A DNA stretch of 64,000 nucleotides, from the NCBI RefSeq assembly GCF_018325905.1, contig NZ_AP021901.1:6480001-6544000 (forward strand), written 5' to 3'. The DNA comes from Pseudomonas sp. St316 (lineage in GTDB: Bacteria > Pseudomonadota > Gammaproteobacteria > Pseudomonadales > Pseudomonadaceae). Of this stretch, positions 35,153-45,737 are shown one piece after another (position 1 is the stretch's first letter; every line of letters starts with the position of its first letter). The translations under genes were made by a program, and so were the position numbers. The notes beneath the pieces are model-generated. The model ran no database searches and was not told the origin of the DNA. It was given only the letters and a program-made list of their open reading frames with translations.

Positions 35153-36121
35153 TCAAGCCCGCGGCGCATATGCAAACACATCGGCGCGCATCTGGTGGGC
35201 GTCCATCCCGGCTTCCACCAGCGCATCGAGGGTGGCGTAGATCATGGCCGGCGAACCGCTGGCGTAGACGTGCACGCCGCAGAGATCGCTGATGTCCTCG
35301 CACACGGCTTCGTGGAGCATGCCGCAGCGCCCTTCCCAGCCGCACAAGTCGCTGACAACTTTATGCAGAAACAGGTTCGGCAGTTTCTTCCATTCATCCC
35401 AATGCTCGATTTCATAGAAATCTTCCGGCCGCCGCACGCCCCAATACAGATGCACCGGGTGCTTGAAACCCGCTGCCCGGCAATGCTCGATCAGGCTGTG
35501 CATCTGCGCCATGCCGGTTCCGGCGGCGATCAGCACCAACGGGCCATCGGGCAGTTCGGACAAATGCGTATCGCCAAAAGGCATCTCGATACGCACGCTG
35601 GGGTTGCGCCGCAGTTGCTCCAGCAGGGTTTGTGCACTGCTTTCGCGCACCAATACGTGCAATTGCAGCTCGCGCCCCGAATGCGGTGCCGAGGCCAGGG
35701 AGAAGGCCGATTTTTCGCCGTTTTCCCGTTCGATCATCAGGTACTGCCCGGCGTGATAGCGTGGCGGCTTGCCGGCCGGCGCACGCAGGCGTACTCGCCA
35801 GACATCGCCCCCCACGTCAGCGCACTCGACCACCTGGCACGCCAGGTTGCGTACCGGTAGCTCACCCGGCGACAGCACGCCATCCCATAACACCACGCAG
35901 TCCTCCAGCGGCTCGGCGATGCAGGTGAAAATCTCACCGTGATCGCGCACCTCGCCTGCCTGCTCCACGCGGCCCTCCACCAACAACGCACCACAGACAT
36001 GGCAGTTGCCGTTGCGGCAGCTTTGCGGGCATTCATAGCCCAGGCGCCGCGCGCCATCGAGAATCCGCTCGGCGGGCCGGATCTCCAGCACCGCCCCGGA
36101 AGGCTGCAAGGTTACACGCAT
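35153..36121 (-). CDS. Ferredoxin/FAD/NAD(P)H oxidoreductase next to ubiD (CDP-6-deoxyglucoseen reductase family)
   Basis: 322-residue electron-transfer protein with a 2Fe-2S plant-type ferredoxin domain first (YECPQSCRNGNCHVCGALLVEG; Cys ligands C-x4-C-x2-C plus a later Cys in TCIAEPLEDC), then an FAD domain (RYHAGQYLMIERENGE) and an NAD(P) domain (VLIAAGTGMAQMHSLIEHC; CGVHVYASGSPAMIYATLDALV at the end). Start ATG 36121 overlaps the ubiD stop by 1 bp (TGATG). Databases often call such proteins CDP-6-deoxy-delta-3,4-glucoseen reductase, but the link to ubiD suggests an electron donor or flavin reductase for ubiquinone or flavin chemistry; that is inference. Confidence 0.88.
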   Translation of the reverse strand: MRVTLQPSGAVLEIRPAERILDGARRLGYECPQSCRNGNCHVCGALLVEGRVEQAGEVRDHGEIFTCIAEPLEDCVVLWDGVLSPGELPVRNLACQVVECADVGGDVWRVRLRAPAGKPPRYHAGQYLMIERENGEKSAFSLASAPHSGRELQLHVLVRESSAQTLLEQLRRNPSVRIEMPFGDTHLSELPDGPLVLIAAGTGMAQMHSLIEHCRAAGFKHPVHLYWGVRRPEDFYEIEHWDEWKKLPNLFLHKVVSDLCGWEGRCGMLHEAVCEDISDLCGVHVYASGSPAMIYATLDALVEAGMDAHQMRADVFAYAPRA

Positions 36122-37587
36122 CAATCTATTCCTAACTGATTCCAGATGGCATCGATCCGTTGGGTAACGGCTTCATCCTTGACGATAACCCGGCCCCACT
36201 CACGAGTGGTTTCACCGGGCCATTTATGCGTGGCATCGAGCCCCATCTTCGACCCCAGGCCAGACACCGGCGAGGCGAAGTCGAGGTAGTCGATCGGCGT
36301 ATTCTCGATCATCACCGTATCGCGCTTGGGGTCCATGCGCGTGGTGATGGCCCAGATCACGTCGTTCCAGTCCCGTGCGTTGATATCGTCGTCGGTGACG
36401 ATAACGAACTTGGTGTACATGAACTGTCGCAAAAACGACCAGACCCCAAGCATGACCCGCTTGGCGTGCCCCGGATACGACTTCTTCATGGTCACCACGG
36501 CCATCCGATACGAGCAGCCTTCCGGCGGCAGGTAGAAGTCGGTGATTTCCGGAAACTGCTTCTGCAGGATCGGCACGAACACTTCATTCAGCGCCACGCC
36601 GAGAATGGCTGGCTCATCGGGTGGACGGCCGGTGTAGGTGCTGTGGTAAATCGGCTTGATCCGATGGGTGATGCGCTCGACGGTGAACACCGGAAAGCTG
36701 TCGACTTCGTTGTAGTAGCCGGTGTGGTCGCCGTACGGGCCTTCATCGGCCATTTCGCCAGGATGGATCACGCCTTCAAGGATGATCTCGGCGGTGGCCG
36801 GTACTTGCAGGTCGTTGCCGCGGCATTTCACCAGCTCGGTACGGTTGCCCCGCAACAGGCCGGCGAACGCATATTCGGAAAGGCTGTCGGGCACAGGCGT
36901 GACGGCGCCGAGGATGGTCGCCGGATCCGCACCCAGGGCCACTGCCACCGGGAATGGTTGGCCAGGATGTTTTTCACACCACTCACGGTAGTCCAGCGCA
37001 CCGCCGCGATGGCTCAGCCAGCGCATGATGACCTTGTTGCGGCCAATCACCTGCTGGCGGTAGATGCCCAGGTTCTGGCGGTCCTTGTTCGGGCCCTTGG
37101 TGACGGTCAGGCCCCAGGTGATCAGTGGCCCCACGTCGCCCGGCCAGCAGGTCTGCACCGGGAGCATGGCCAGGTCGACATCGTCGCCCTCGATCACCAC
37201 TTCCTGGCAAACCGCGTCCTTGACGACTTTCGGCGCCATGGCAATGATCTTGCGGAAAATCGGCAGCTTGGACCAAGCGTCCTTCAGGCCTTTCGGCGGC
37301 TCGGGCGCCTTGAGGAACGCCAACAGCTTGCCGATTTCGCGCAGCTCGCTGACGGCTTCGGCGCCCATGCCCATGGCCACGCGCTCCGGCGTGCCGAACA
37401 GGTTGCCCAAGACCGGAATGTCGTACCCCGTCGGGTTTTCGAACAACAGCGCCGGGCCTTTGGCCCGAAGCGTGCGGTCGCAGACTTCCGTCATCTCCAA
37501 TACTGGAGAAATAGGAACCTGGATGCGTTTCAATTCGCCGCGCTGCTCAAGCTGCTGCACGAAATCCCGAAGATCCTTGAATTTCAT
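36121..37587 (-). CDS. ubiD: 4-hydroxy-3-polyprenylbenzoate decarboxylase (prenyl-FMN dependent)
   Basis: 488-residue decarboxylase of ubiquinone synthesis, dependent on prenylated FMN from Ubi[23 protein letters not shown] at the start; [30 protein letters not shown] and [52 protein letters not shown] contain the metal, FMN and catalytic Glu-Arg-Glu residues of UbiD. Start ATG 37587, giving the exact E. coli-like length; an in-frame start 17 codons upstream is unlikely. The oxidoreductase gene overlaps its stop by 1 bp. Confidence 0.96.
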   Translation of the reverse strand: MKFKDLRDFVQQLEQRGELKRIQVPISPVLEMTEVCDRTLRAKGPALLFENPTGYDIPVLGNLFGTPERVAMGMGAEAVSELREIGKLLAFLKAPEPPKGLKDAWSKLPIFRKIIAMAPKVVKDAVCQEVVIEGDDVDLAMLPVQTCWPGDVGPLITWGLTVTKGPNKDRQNLGIYRQQVIGRNKVIMRWLSHRGGALDYREWCEKHPGQPFPVAVALGADPATILGAVTPVPDSLSEYAFAGLLRGNRTELVKCRGNDLQVPATAEIILEGVIHPGEMADEGPYGDHTGYYNEVDSFPVFTVERITHRIKPIYHSTYTGRPPDEPAILGVALNEVFVPILQKQFPEITDFYLPPEGCSYRMAVVTMKKSYPGHAKRVMLGVWSFLRQFMYTKFVIVTDDDINARDWNDVIWAITTRMDPKRDTVMIENTPIDYLDFASPVSGLGSKMGLDATHKWPGETTREWGRVIVKDEAVTQRIDAIWNQLGID

Positions 37588-37666
37588 TGAGATGCCACCC
37601 CGAAAATAGGCGTACATCCTACCTGCTCCAGCGCCCAAACAGCAGCCCGCGCATGCACGGTGGCGA

Positions 37667-39622
37667 TCAATTATCGGTTGAACCCAGCAGCACCGGGGTA
37701 AACAGCGGGCTTAGTCGGGCGCTACCGAGATCGGAGAGATGATCCTCGTCCTTGTACTGTGAGTAACCGTTGACTTCGATGCTGCAGACCTGCCCCGCGC
37801 ACATCAATGGGGTCGGATCGATGACATGTATGCCTGGATCGGCGGCGCTCATAGAGTCGAACAAAGCACTGAGAAAACGCTGGCGGGTCAAGTGCTCCTG
37901 GAGTGGGCGTCCCAATCCTTCGGCCGAACGCCCAACCCGGGCCAGGCTCGTCAATCGATTGATGGTGCTCTTGCGCTGCAGCGGCACTTCCTTGAACAAC
38001 CACACCTGCACGCCCGCCGCCCTTAACATCGCCACCCGGGCCTTGAGCGCCGCGGCCATGCGCGCCTCGGCCTCGGCCGTATTGTCATGGGGGTTGAGCA
38101 GTACTTTGTTGTCGCCGCCCTCACGACCGTAGACGTAAAGACTCCAATTGGAGGCCAGCACCACATCCTTGATCTGCAGGCTGCGAACCCGCTCCATGGT
38201 CCTTGCGTTGAAGTCCTTGCAACGCTGGCGCAGGTCGTCGCTCAGGACAGGCGGACAGCCGCTCATGCTGTAAAGCCATACCGGACGCCCTTCTCGCGTC
38301 GCATTGCCTTCAATCGCCGGCAACAACGCCGCGGCATGGCTGTCGCCCCAGAACAGTTGAGTCGCCGGGGCCTCTTTGCTCTCGCCAACCAGACACGCCT
38401 TGTCCAAACCCTGGTCTGAGGGCACCAGCATGCATTTCATCTGCCCGGCCTTCCAATCCCGTGCCTGTGCATACTCCAACGCCTTGCCGGTAAGGCGTTG
38501 AGGAAAGCCATCCGCCGAACGCACCACCGACCCCGTCACCGCCAGGGCGACCATGGCCAGCAAGCCTCCCACCAGCACCGGCTTACGTCCGGGCAGCAAG
38601 CGTTTCTCACGAAACGGCAGCTCGACGAAGCGCCAGCTCAGCCAGGCAAGACTCAACGCCAGCGCTATCCAGCCCACGGCCTCCAGATGTTCGATACCGT
38701 CGATGGAAATCGCATTGGCATAGACGTAGACCGGCCAATGCCACAGGTAGAAGGAATAGGAAATCAAGCCTATCCAGACGAGCCCCCTGGCACCGAGCAG
38801 TTGAGCGACCCAGGTCGAACCCTGCGCGCCGGACCAAATCAGCGCGGTGGCACCGAGAACAGGCAGCAAAGCAGCCCAACCCGGGAACGTCGTGGTTCTG
38901 TCAAAGGTGAAAACAGCCAGCAGTACCGCCGCCAACCCGGCCACGCCCGCCAGCTGGTAGAGCCACGGCCTCACAGGGTGTCTGGAGGAGGGCAATACCG
39001 CGAGCATCGCACCACACAACAACTCCCAGGCGCGTGTCGGCAAGGAAAAAAAAGCGACGTCAGGCTTACGGTCGATATAAGCGATGTTCAGCCCGAAAGA
39101 AATCAGCAATACGGCAAACAGCATCCAGCGCCAATGACGAACATGGCGCATCAGCAACACCATCAGCAGCGGAAAGAAAATGTAGTACTGCTCCTCAACA
39201 GCCAGCGACCACGTATGAAGCAACGGCTTCAAATCCGACGCTGGCTCGAAGTAGCCGTCTTCACGCATGAACAAGATGTTTGAAATGAACAGCGATTGGT
39301 AACGAACCGTCCGGCCAAGTTCGGAAAAATCCTTGGCCGTCAGCAGTAACCAACCCAGGACCAACGTTGCCAGCAGCACCAGGCTCAAGGCCGGAAGGAT
39401 GCGTCGCGCACGCCGAGCCCAGAAATCGACGAAGCTGAAACGCTGCGCGCTGATCTCACGGAACAGGATGCTGGTGATCAGGAACCCGGAAATGACAAAG
39501 AAGACGTCGACCCCAACGAAACCACCGCTGAACGTGCTGAAACCGAAGTGAAATAGCACCACCGGAATAACAGCCAAGGCCCTCAAGCCGTCGATGTCGC
39601 GGCGATTGCCAAATGTGTGCAT
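37667..39622 (-). CDS. Acyltransferase-3/SGNH O-acetyltransferase (OafA-like)
   Basis: 651-residue membrane acetyltransferase. N-terminal about 370 residues: ten or more membrane segments with the acyltransferase-3 motif [40 protein letters not shown] (catalytic His in VLFHFG) and [11 protein letters not shown]-terminal about 240 residues: SGNH hydrolase-like domain with [17 protein letters not shown] (GDSH block) and the late DEDHLSD (Asp/His pair). This architecture O-acetylates LPS O-antigen or exopolysaccharide sugars. It lies between ubiD and rho, as the probable O-antigen acetylase does in P. aeruginosa. Confidence 0.92.
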   Translation of the reverse strand: MHTFGNRRDIDGLRALAVIPVVLFHFGFSTFSGGFVGVDVFFVISGFLITSILFREISAQRFSFVDFWARRARRILPALSLVLLATLVLGWLLLTAKDFSELGRTVRYQSLFISNILFMREDGYFEPASDLKPLLHTWSLAVEEQYYIFFPLLMVLLMRHVRHWRWMLFAVLLISFGLNIAYIDRKPDVAFFSLPTRAWELLCGAMLAVLPSSRHPVRPWLYQLAGVAGLAAVLLAVFTFDRTTTFPGWAALLPVLGATALIWSGAQGSTWVAQLLGARGLVWIGLISYSFYLWHWPVYVYANAISIDGIEHLEAVGWIALALSLAWLSWRFVELPFREKRLLPGRKPVLVGGLLAMVALAVTGSVVRSADGFPQRLTGKALEYAQARDWKAGQMKCMLVPSDQGLDKACLVGESKEAPATQLFWGDSHAAALLPAIEGNATREGRPVWLYSMSGCPPVLSDDLRQRCKDFNARTMERVRSLQIKDVVLASNWSLYVYGREGGDNKVLLNPHDNTAEAEARMAAALKARVAMLRAAGVQVWLFKEVPLQRKSTINRLTSLARVGRSAEGLGRPLQEHLTRQRFLSALFDSMSAADPGIHVIDPTPLMCAGQVCSIEVNGYSQYKDEDHLSDLGSARLSPLFTPVLLGSTDN

Positions 39623-39711
39623 AACGCTCCTTGTCGTTTAAAAAATACACAATGCCAACAGCAGGGACCTTACTGCTCTTCGAAAGTTGTCTGTTTTGAT
39701 ACAAATTCAGC

Positions 39712-39747
39712 AAAAAAAAGAGCGCCCTGTAACGGGCGCTCTTTTTT
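39712..39747. terminator. Terminator between rho and the acetyltransferase gene
   Basis: GAGCGCCC-TGTAAC-GGGCGCTC stem with AAAAAAAAG on the left and CTTTTTT on the right. It ends rho on the minus strand 17 bp after the stop. The symmetric A/T flanks allow both directions. Confidence 0.88.
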
Positions 39748-39763
39748 GAAGCGTTGCTTCGTG

Positions 39764-41023
<1,260 letters not shown>

Positions 41024-41218
41024 ATAGGAATGACGTAATCATTTATGGAGGGGGGAAATTAAGCTTTTGGCTTAATGAGGCCGCGCCGCAGAGAAGGCGA
41101 CAGGATCGCGTACTTATTCGAAAGGAGAGCGTCGGCGACGGCTTGCAGGGGGCAATGGAGAAACCAGTGCGGGGCCGAATGTACCACCTGGTTTTGCAAG
41201 CGTCTAGCCCCGAATAAC
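41024..41218 (-). promoter_or_regulatory. rho leader region
   Basis: 195 bp between the trxA terminator and the rho start, without ORF. It includes AAGCTTTTGGCTT symmetry near 41061-41074 on the minus strand of the leader and a C-rich, G-poor stretch. Long leaders of rho genes carry rut-like sequences for autoregulation; that function here is inferred. Confidence 0.4.
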
Positions 41219-41249
41219 GAAAAAGCCCCGCGATTTGCGGGGCTTTTCC
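41219..41249. terminator. Terminator of trxA
   Basis: AAAAGCCCCGC-GATTT-GCGGGGCTTTT hairpin 15-20 bp after the trxA stop, with A-run and T-run on either side. It isolates trxA from rho. Confidence 0.88.
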
Positions 41250-41264
41250 AGTGGCATTCGGCGC

Positions 41265-41594
41265 TTAGATGTTGGCGTCGAGGAAAGCAGCCAGTTGCGA
41301 CTTCGACAGCGCACCCACCTTGGTGGCTTCGATGTTGCCGTTCTTGAACAGCATCAGGGTCGGGATACCACGTACGCCGTGCTTGGCCGGAGTTTCCTGG
41401 TTTTCGTCGATGTTCAGCTTGGCAACGGTCAGCTTGCCTTTGTAGGTCTCGGCAATCTCGTCCAGGACCGGGGCAATCATTTTGCAGGGACCGCACCACT
41501 CAGCCCAATAGTCGACCAGTACCGCGCCTTCGGCCTTGAGTACGTCAGCCTCGAAGCTAGCGTCGCTAACGTGTTTGATCAGATCGCTGCTCAT
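41265..41594 (-). CDS. trxA: Thioredoxin 1
   Basis: 109-residue cytoplasmic disulfide reductase. [22 protein letters not shown] carries the WCGPC redox centre at residues about 31-36; [12 protein letters not shown] has the cis-Pro loop. Start ATG 41594 ([23 protein letters not shown]); an ATG 14 codons upstream is not supported. Single gene between a terminator and the divergent/accessory cassette. Confidence 0.97.
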   Translation of the reverse strand: MSSDLIKHVSDASFEADVLKAEGAVLVDYWAEWCGPCKMIAPVLDEIAETYKGKLTVAKLNIDENQETPAKHGVRGIPTLMLFKNGNIEATKVGALSKSQLAAFLDANI

Positions 41595-41715
41595 GGAAAT
41601 CTCCGGGGTTGTCAGCAAAAAAACGTGGCCCATCATAGCGGTCCTTCCCGGGTTCAGGAAGCCGCAGTTGATTGAGTCTCGCTATGGCGGTCGATGGCTT
41701 TGAGTATGGCCGACG

Positions 41716-42423
41716 TCACGAAGCCGTGGGGGCGACGAAGGAGATCCCGGTACGCAGTGCAGCGTTACGTACATGTTCCTGCATGGCTTTTTGCGCAGCG
41801 CCTGTAGCCCGACGGGCCAGGGCGCGAAGGATCTTGCGGTGCTCCTGCCAGGTTTCCATCGCACGCTCCGCCCTGATGAACGGTAGTTTCTGGCTTTCCA
41901 GGAAGATGTCGGCGCTGGCAGTGAGGATGTTCAGCATCGCCTGGTTGCCGCTGGCCAACAGGATTCGCCGATGAAATTCGAAATCCAGCCGCGCGGCGGC
42001 GTCGAAATCGCCGATCTTCAATTCCCGGCGCATGGCTTCGACATTGTCTTGCAGCATGTCCAGTTCATCGGCGCTGAGCGTCACCGCCGCCAACCCCGCC
42101 GCGAAACCCTCCAGGGCGTAGCGCAATTGGAAGATATCCACTGGCGAGGCCTGGGCCGCGAACGGCCAGCCCGGCGTCGACTCGCTGCGTGGGGCCTCTG
42201 CCGGTGCCTGCACGAACACCCCCTTGCCCGGCTGCACGCTGATCATGCCCAGGGCACTGAGGGATGACAGCGCTTCGCGCAGCGACGCCCGACTCACCCC
42301 CAATTGCAGCGCCAGGTCCCGTTGCGACGGCAGCGCATCGCCCGGGCCGAAGCCCTCATCAATGATCAGTTTGCGAATGGCTTGCAGGGCCACTTCAGGA
42401 ACGGCGCGAGCGATGGAATTCAT
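41716..42423 (-). CDS. GntR/FadR-family regulator with FCD domain
   Basis: 235 residues. N-terminal winged helix of the GntR type (ALQAIRKLIIDEGFGPGDALPSQRDLALQLGVSRASLREALSSLSALGMISVQPGKGVFV). C-terminal FCD ligand domain (IFQLRYALEGFAAGLAAV, DAAARLDFEFHRRILLASGNQAMLNIL, TWQEHRKILRALARRATGAAQKAMQEHVRNA) with Asp/His residues D-FEFHR, H-RKI and H-VR for a metal and an organic-acid ligand. Start ATG 42423. Divergent from an amino-acid ABC importer operon (254 bp apart), so it most likely senses the imported compound or its catabolite. Confidence 0.9.
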   Translation of the reverse strand: MNSIARAVPEVALQAIRKLIIDEGFGPGDALPSQRDLALQLGVSRASLREALSSLSALGMISVQPGKGVFVQAPAEAPRSESTPGWPFAAQASPVDIFQLRYALEGFAAGLAAVTLSADELDMLQDNVEAMRRELKIGDFDAAARLDFEFHRRILLASGNQAMLNILTASADIFLESQKLPFIRAERAMETWQEHRKILRALARRATGAAQKAMQEHVRNAALRTGISFVAPTAS

Positions 42424-42550
42424 GATTTTCAAGACGAACCGGGCCAGTGAGCGGCTAGTTGTAAAGCTATTCGCCGCGCCCGGCAAGTCGTGCCCCAGCG
42501 GGGTTCGGCGACAAATACCGACGCCCGATAACGGTGCGAAAAACGCCACG

Positions 42551-42565
42551 ACTGTTCAGACCAGT
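42551..42565. promoter_or_regulatory. Candidate operator between the FCD regulator and the ABC importer
   Basis: ACTGTTCAGACCAGT is an imperfect 15-bp palindrome: 12 of 15 positions match its reverse complement. It contains the GACCA half-word often seen in FadR-subfamily operators (TGGTC-GACCA). It lies in the middle of the divergent region. Confidence 0.35.
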
Positions 42566-42677
42566 AAGACCGCTCCCCACCAGCAAAACCGCGGCTTGGG
42601 CCGCTGAAAAGTCGCCTTGGCATGGCCTGTGCTCTGTCCCAACGCAGAAATCACATCACCGATTGCGGAGATTCGCC

Positions 42678-43463
42678 ATGATTCAGCGTTGCAGCGCCCT
42701 GCTCACAGCCCTGTTTGCCAGCCTGATGCTCTGCCAGCTACCCGCCCACGCCGACGGCCTGGAAGACGTGGTCAAGCGTGGCACCCTCAAGGTCGCCGTG
42801 CCACAGGACTTCCCGCCCTTCGGTTCGGTAGGCCCGGACATGAAACCTCGTGGCCTGGACATCGACACCGCAAAACTGCTGGCCGACCAGCTCAAGGTCA
42901 AGCTCGAGCTGACGCCGGTCAACAGCACCAACCGCATCCCCTTTCTGACCACCGGCAAGGTCGACCTGGTGATTTCCAGCCTGGGCAAGAACCCGGAGCG
43001 GGAAAAGGTCATCGATTTCTCCAGCGCCTATGCGCCGTTCTACCTGGCCGTGTTCGGCCCGCCTGATGCCGCCATCAACAACCTGGATGACCTCAAGGGC
43101 AAGACCATCAGCGTCACCCGTGGCGCCATCGAAGACATCGAGCTGACCAAGGTCGCCCCCGAAGGCACCACCATCAAGCGCTTCGAAGACAACAACTCGA
43201 CCATCGCCGCCTACCTGGCCGGCCAGGTGGACCTGATCGCCAGCGGTAACGTGGTGATGGTCGCCATCAGCGAACGCAACCCCAAGCGTGTTCCGGCGCT
43301 GAAGGTAAAACTCAAGGATTCGCCGGTTTACGTGGGCGTGAACAAGAACGAGCCGGCGCTGCTGGACAAGGTCAACCAGATCCTCGCTACCGCCAAGACC
43401 GATGGCAGCCTGGAGAAAAACGCCCAGACCTGGCTCAAGCAGCCGCTGCCGGCCGACCTCTGA
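42678..43463 (+). CDS. Amino-acid ABC transporter, periplasmic binding protein
   Basis: 261-residue family-3 solute-binding protein. Signal MIQRCSALLTALFASLMLCQLPAHA, then DGLEDVVKRGTLKVAVPQDFPPFGSV, GLDIDTAKLLADQLKVKLELTPVNSTNRIPFLTTGKVDLVISSLGKNPEREKVIDFSSAYAPF, the classic SBP_bac_3 pattern. Start ATG 42678, preceded by GCGGAGATTCGCC. First gene of the SBP-permease-permease-ATPase operon, divergent from the FCD regulator. Substrate probably an amino acid or opine-like compound, not resolvable by eye. Confidence 0.93.
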   Translation: MIQRCSALLTALFASLMLCQLPAHADGLEDVVKRGTLKVAVPQDFPPFGSVGPDMKPRGLDIDTAKLLADQLKVKLELTPVNSTNRIPFLTTGKVDLVISSLGKNPEREKVIDFSSAYAPFYLAVFGPPDAAINNLDDLKGKTISVTRGAIEDIELTKVAPEGTTIKRFEDNNSTIAAYLAGQVDLIASGNVVMVAISERNPKRVPALKVKLKDSPVYVGVNKNEPALLDKVNQILATAKTDGSLEKNAQTWLKQPLPADL

Positions 43464-43484
43464 CCGTCGCTTGAGAGGCTGAGC

Positions 43485-44165
43485 ATGGCTTATCAGTTCG
43501 ATTTTCTACCGGTGGTGCAAAACACCGAGCTGCTGTTGCGCGGTGCGCTGTTCACCCTGGAACTGACGGCCATCGGCACGTTGCTCGGGGTCAGCCTGGG
43601 CATCGTCGGGGCCGTGGTGCGGGCGTGGAACATTCGCCCGTTCGCGGCGATCTTCGGCGTGTACGTGGAGTTGATCCGCAACACGCCGTTCCTGGTGCAA
43701 CTGTTTTTCATCTTCTTCGGCTTGCCGTCCCTGGGCCTGCAGATTTCCGAATGGCAGGCGGCGGTGCTGGCGATGGTGATCAACCTCGGCGCCTACTCCA
43801 CCGAGATCATCCGCGCCGGCATCCAGGCCATCCCTCGAGGACAACTGGAAGCCGCCGCAGCCCTGGCGATGAGCCGCTTCGAGGCCTTTCGCCATGTGGT
43901 GCTACTGCCGGCGCTGGGCAAGGTCTGGCCGGCGTTGAGCAGCCAGATCATCATCGTGATGCTCGGCTCGGCGGTCTGTTCGCAAATCGCCACCGAAGAG
44001 TTGAGCTTTGCCGCCAACTTCATTCAGTCGCGCAACTTCCGCGCGTTCGAAACCTACGCGCTGACCACGCTCATCTACTTGTGCATGGCGCTGTTGATCC
44101 GCCAATTCCTGAACTGGGTGGGTCGCCGCTGCCTGTACAAGAGCAGCACCGGGGGCCGTCCATGA
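43485..44165 (+). CDS. Amino-acid ABC transporter permease 1
   Basis: 226-residue HisM/GlnP-type inner-membrane permease with about five membrane segments. TELLLRGALFTLELTAIGTLLGVSLGIVGAVVRAW opens the domain; YVELIRNTPFLVQLFFIFFGLPSLG and the EAA loop QLEAAAALAMSRFEAFRHVVLLPALGKVWPAL are visible. It starts 21 bp after the binding-protein gene and overlaps the next permease gene by 4 bp (ATGA). Confidence 0.93.
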   Translation: MAYQFDFLPVVQNTELLLRGALFTLELTAIGTLLGVSLGIVGAVVRAWNIRPFAAIFGVYVELIRNTPFLVQLFFIFFGLPSLGLQISEWQAAVLAMVINLGAYSTEIIRAGIQAIPRGQLEAAAALAMSRFEAFRHVVLLPALGKVWPALSSQIIIVMLGSAVCSQIATEELSFAANFIQSRNFRAFETYALTTLIYLCMALLIRQFLNWVGRRCLYKSSTGGRP

Positions 44166-44812
44166 GTGATTTCACTTTCTGGGACGTGGTGCGCAACCTG
44201 CTCACCGGCCTGCAATGGACCCTGGCGCTGTCGCTGGTGGCCTTTATCGGCGGCGGCGTGATCGGCTTGCTGATCATGGTGTTGCGCATTTCCAAGAACG
44301 CCCTGACCCGCAACATCGCCCGTACCTACATCGAGCTGTTCCAAGGCACGCCGTTGTTGATGCAACTGTTCCTGGTGTTCTTCGGCGTGGCCCTGGCCGG
44401 GGTGGAGATTTCCCCGTGGATGGCGGCGGCGATCGCCTTGACCCTGTTTACCAGCGCCTACCTGGCCGAAATCTGGCGCGGTTGTGTCGATTCGATTTCC
44501 CACGGCCAGTGGGAGGCCTCGGCGAGCCTGGCCCTCAACCCCCTGGAGCAGTTGCGCTACGTGATCCTGCCCCAGGCCCTGCGCATCGCCGTGGCGCCGA
44601 CCGTGGGCTTTTCGGTGCAAGTGGTCAAGGGCACGGCCGTAACCTCGATCATCGGCTTCACCGAACTGACCAAGACCGGCGGCATGCTCGCCAATGCCAC
44701 GTTCGAGCCATTCATGGTGTATGGCCTGGTCGCCCTCGGTTATTTCCTGCTCTGCTACCCCTTGTCCCTCAGTGCGCGCTACCTGGAAAGGAGACTGCAT
44801 GCCTCTGCTTAG
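44162..44812 (+). CDS. Amino-acid ABC transporter permease 2
   Basis: 216-residue permease, partner of the preceding one. MSDFTFWDVVRNLLTGLQWTLALSLVAFIGGGVIGLLIMVL, YIELFQGTPLLMQLFLVFFGVAL and the EAA loop QWEASASLALNPLEQLRYVILPQALRIAVAP identify the HisMQ family. Its start overlaps the upstream gene by 4 bp, and its 3' end overlaps the ATPase gene by 14 bp, so the operon is tightly packed. Confidence 0.92.
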   Translation: MSDFTFWDVVRNLLTGLQWTLALSLVAFIGGGVIGLLIMVLRISKNALTRNIARTYIELFQGTPLLMQLFLVFFGVALAGVEISPWMAAAIALTLFTSAYLAEIWRGCVDSISHGQWEASASLALNPLEQLRYVILPQALRIAVAPTVGFSVQVVKGTAVTSIIGFTELTKTGGMLANATFEPFMVYGLVALGYFLLCYPLSLSARYLERRLHASA

Positions 44813-45536
44813 AATTACCGCCTTGCATAAATACTACGGCGATCATCATGTGCTCAAGGGCATCGACCTGAGCGTCGAGGAAGGCCAGGTGGTGGCGATC
44901 ATCGGCCGCAGCGGCTCGGGCAAATCCACCTTGCTGCGCACCCTCAACGGCCTGGAATCGATCAATGACGGCGTGATCGAAGTCGACGGCGAATACCTCG
45001 ATGCCGCCCGTGCCGACTTGCGCAGCCTGCGGCAGAAAGTCGGGATGGTGTTCCAGCAGTTCAATCTGTTCCCGCACCTGACCGTTGGCGAGAACGTGAT
45101 GCTCGCGCCGCAAGTTGTTCAAAAAGTGCCCAAGGCCAAGGCGGCCGAGCTGGCGCGACAGATGCTCGAACGGGTCGGCCTCGGCGAGAAGTTCGATGCG
45201 TTCCCGGAGCGCTTGTCCGGCGGCCAGCAGCAACGGGTGGCGATTGCCCGGGCGCTGGCGATGTCGCCGAAAGTGCTGCTGTGCGACGAAATCACCTCGG
45301 CCCTGGACCCGGAGCTGGTCAATGAAGTGCTCGGCGTGGTGCGCAAATTGGCCCAGGAAGGCATGACGCTGATCATGGTTACCCACGAAATGCGTTTTGC
45401 CCGGGAAGTCGGCGACAAACTGGTGTTCATGCACCAGGGCAAGGTGCATGAGGTGGGCGATCCCAAGGTGTTGTTCGCCGCGCCGCAGACAGCGGAGCTG
45501 GCGAATTTTATCGGGATGGTCGAGCCCGCAGCCTGA
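44799..45536 (+). CDS. Amino-acid ABC transporter ATP-binding protein
   Basis: 245-residue ATPase of the GlnQ/HisP type. Walker A IIGRSGSGKSTLLRTLNGL; Q-loop GMVFQQFNLFPHLTVGENVMLAP; signature LSGGQQQRVAIARALAMSPKVLLCDEITSALDPELVNEVL; H-loop IMVTHEMRFAREVGDKLVFM. Start ATG 44799 after GAAAGGAGACTGC, overlapping the permease end by 14 bp. Last gene of the importer operon; an outward REP pair follows. Confidence 0.95.
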   Translation: MPLLRITALHKYYGDHHVLKGIDLSVEEGQVVAIIGRSGSGKSTLLRTLNGLESINDGVIEVDGEYLDAARADLRSLRQKVGMVFQQFNLFPHLTVGENVMLAPQVVQKVPKAKAAELARQMLERVGLGEKFDAFPERLSGGQQQRVAIARALAMSPKVLLCDEITSALDPELVNEVLGVVRKLAQEGMTLIMVTHEMRFAREVGDKLVFMHQGKVHEVGDPKVLFAAPQTAELANFIGMVEPAA

Positions 45537-45561
45537 GTATCTGCGTTACCCGCTCAGGCCT

Positions 45562-45654
45562 CATCGCGAGCAAGCTCGCTCCCACAGGTTTATCGGTTGC
45601 CTGCGATTGTGCACACGACGCAGAACCCATGTGGGAGCGAGCTTGCTCGCGATT
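45562..45654. repeat. REP pair, outward orientation, between the ABC operon and ppx
   Basis: ATCGCGAGCAAGCTCGCTCCCACAGG and ATGTGGGAGCGAGCTTGCTCGCGAT separated by about 41 bp. It lies directly after the amino-acid importer operon and 85 bp before ppx. Confidence 0.88.
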
Positions 45655-45737
45655 GACCGCAAAGCGGTCGCCTTTGCGTTGGCGTAAGCGGTCGATCGTG
45701 GCAGGATGGCAAGGTTATCGACCGAGACTTTTTGCCC

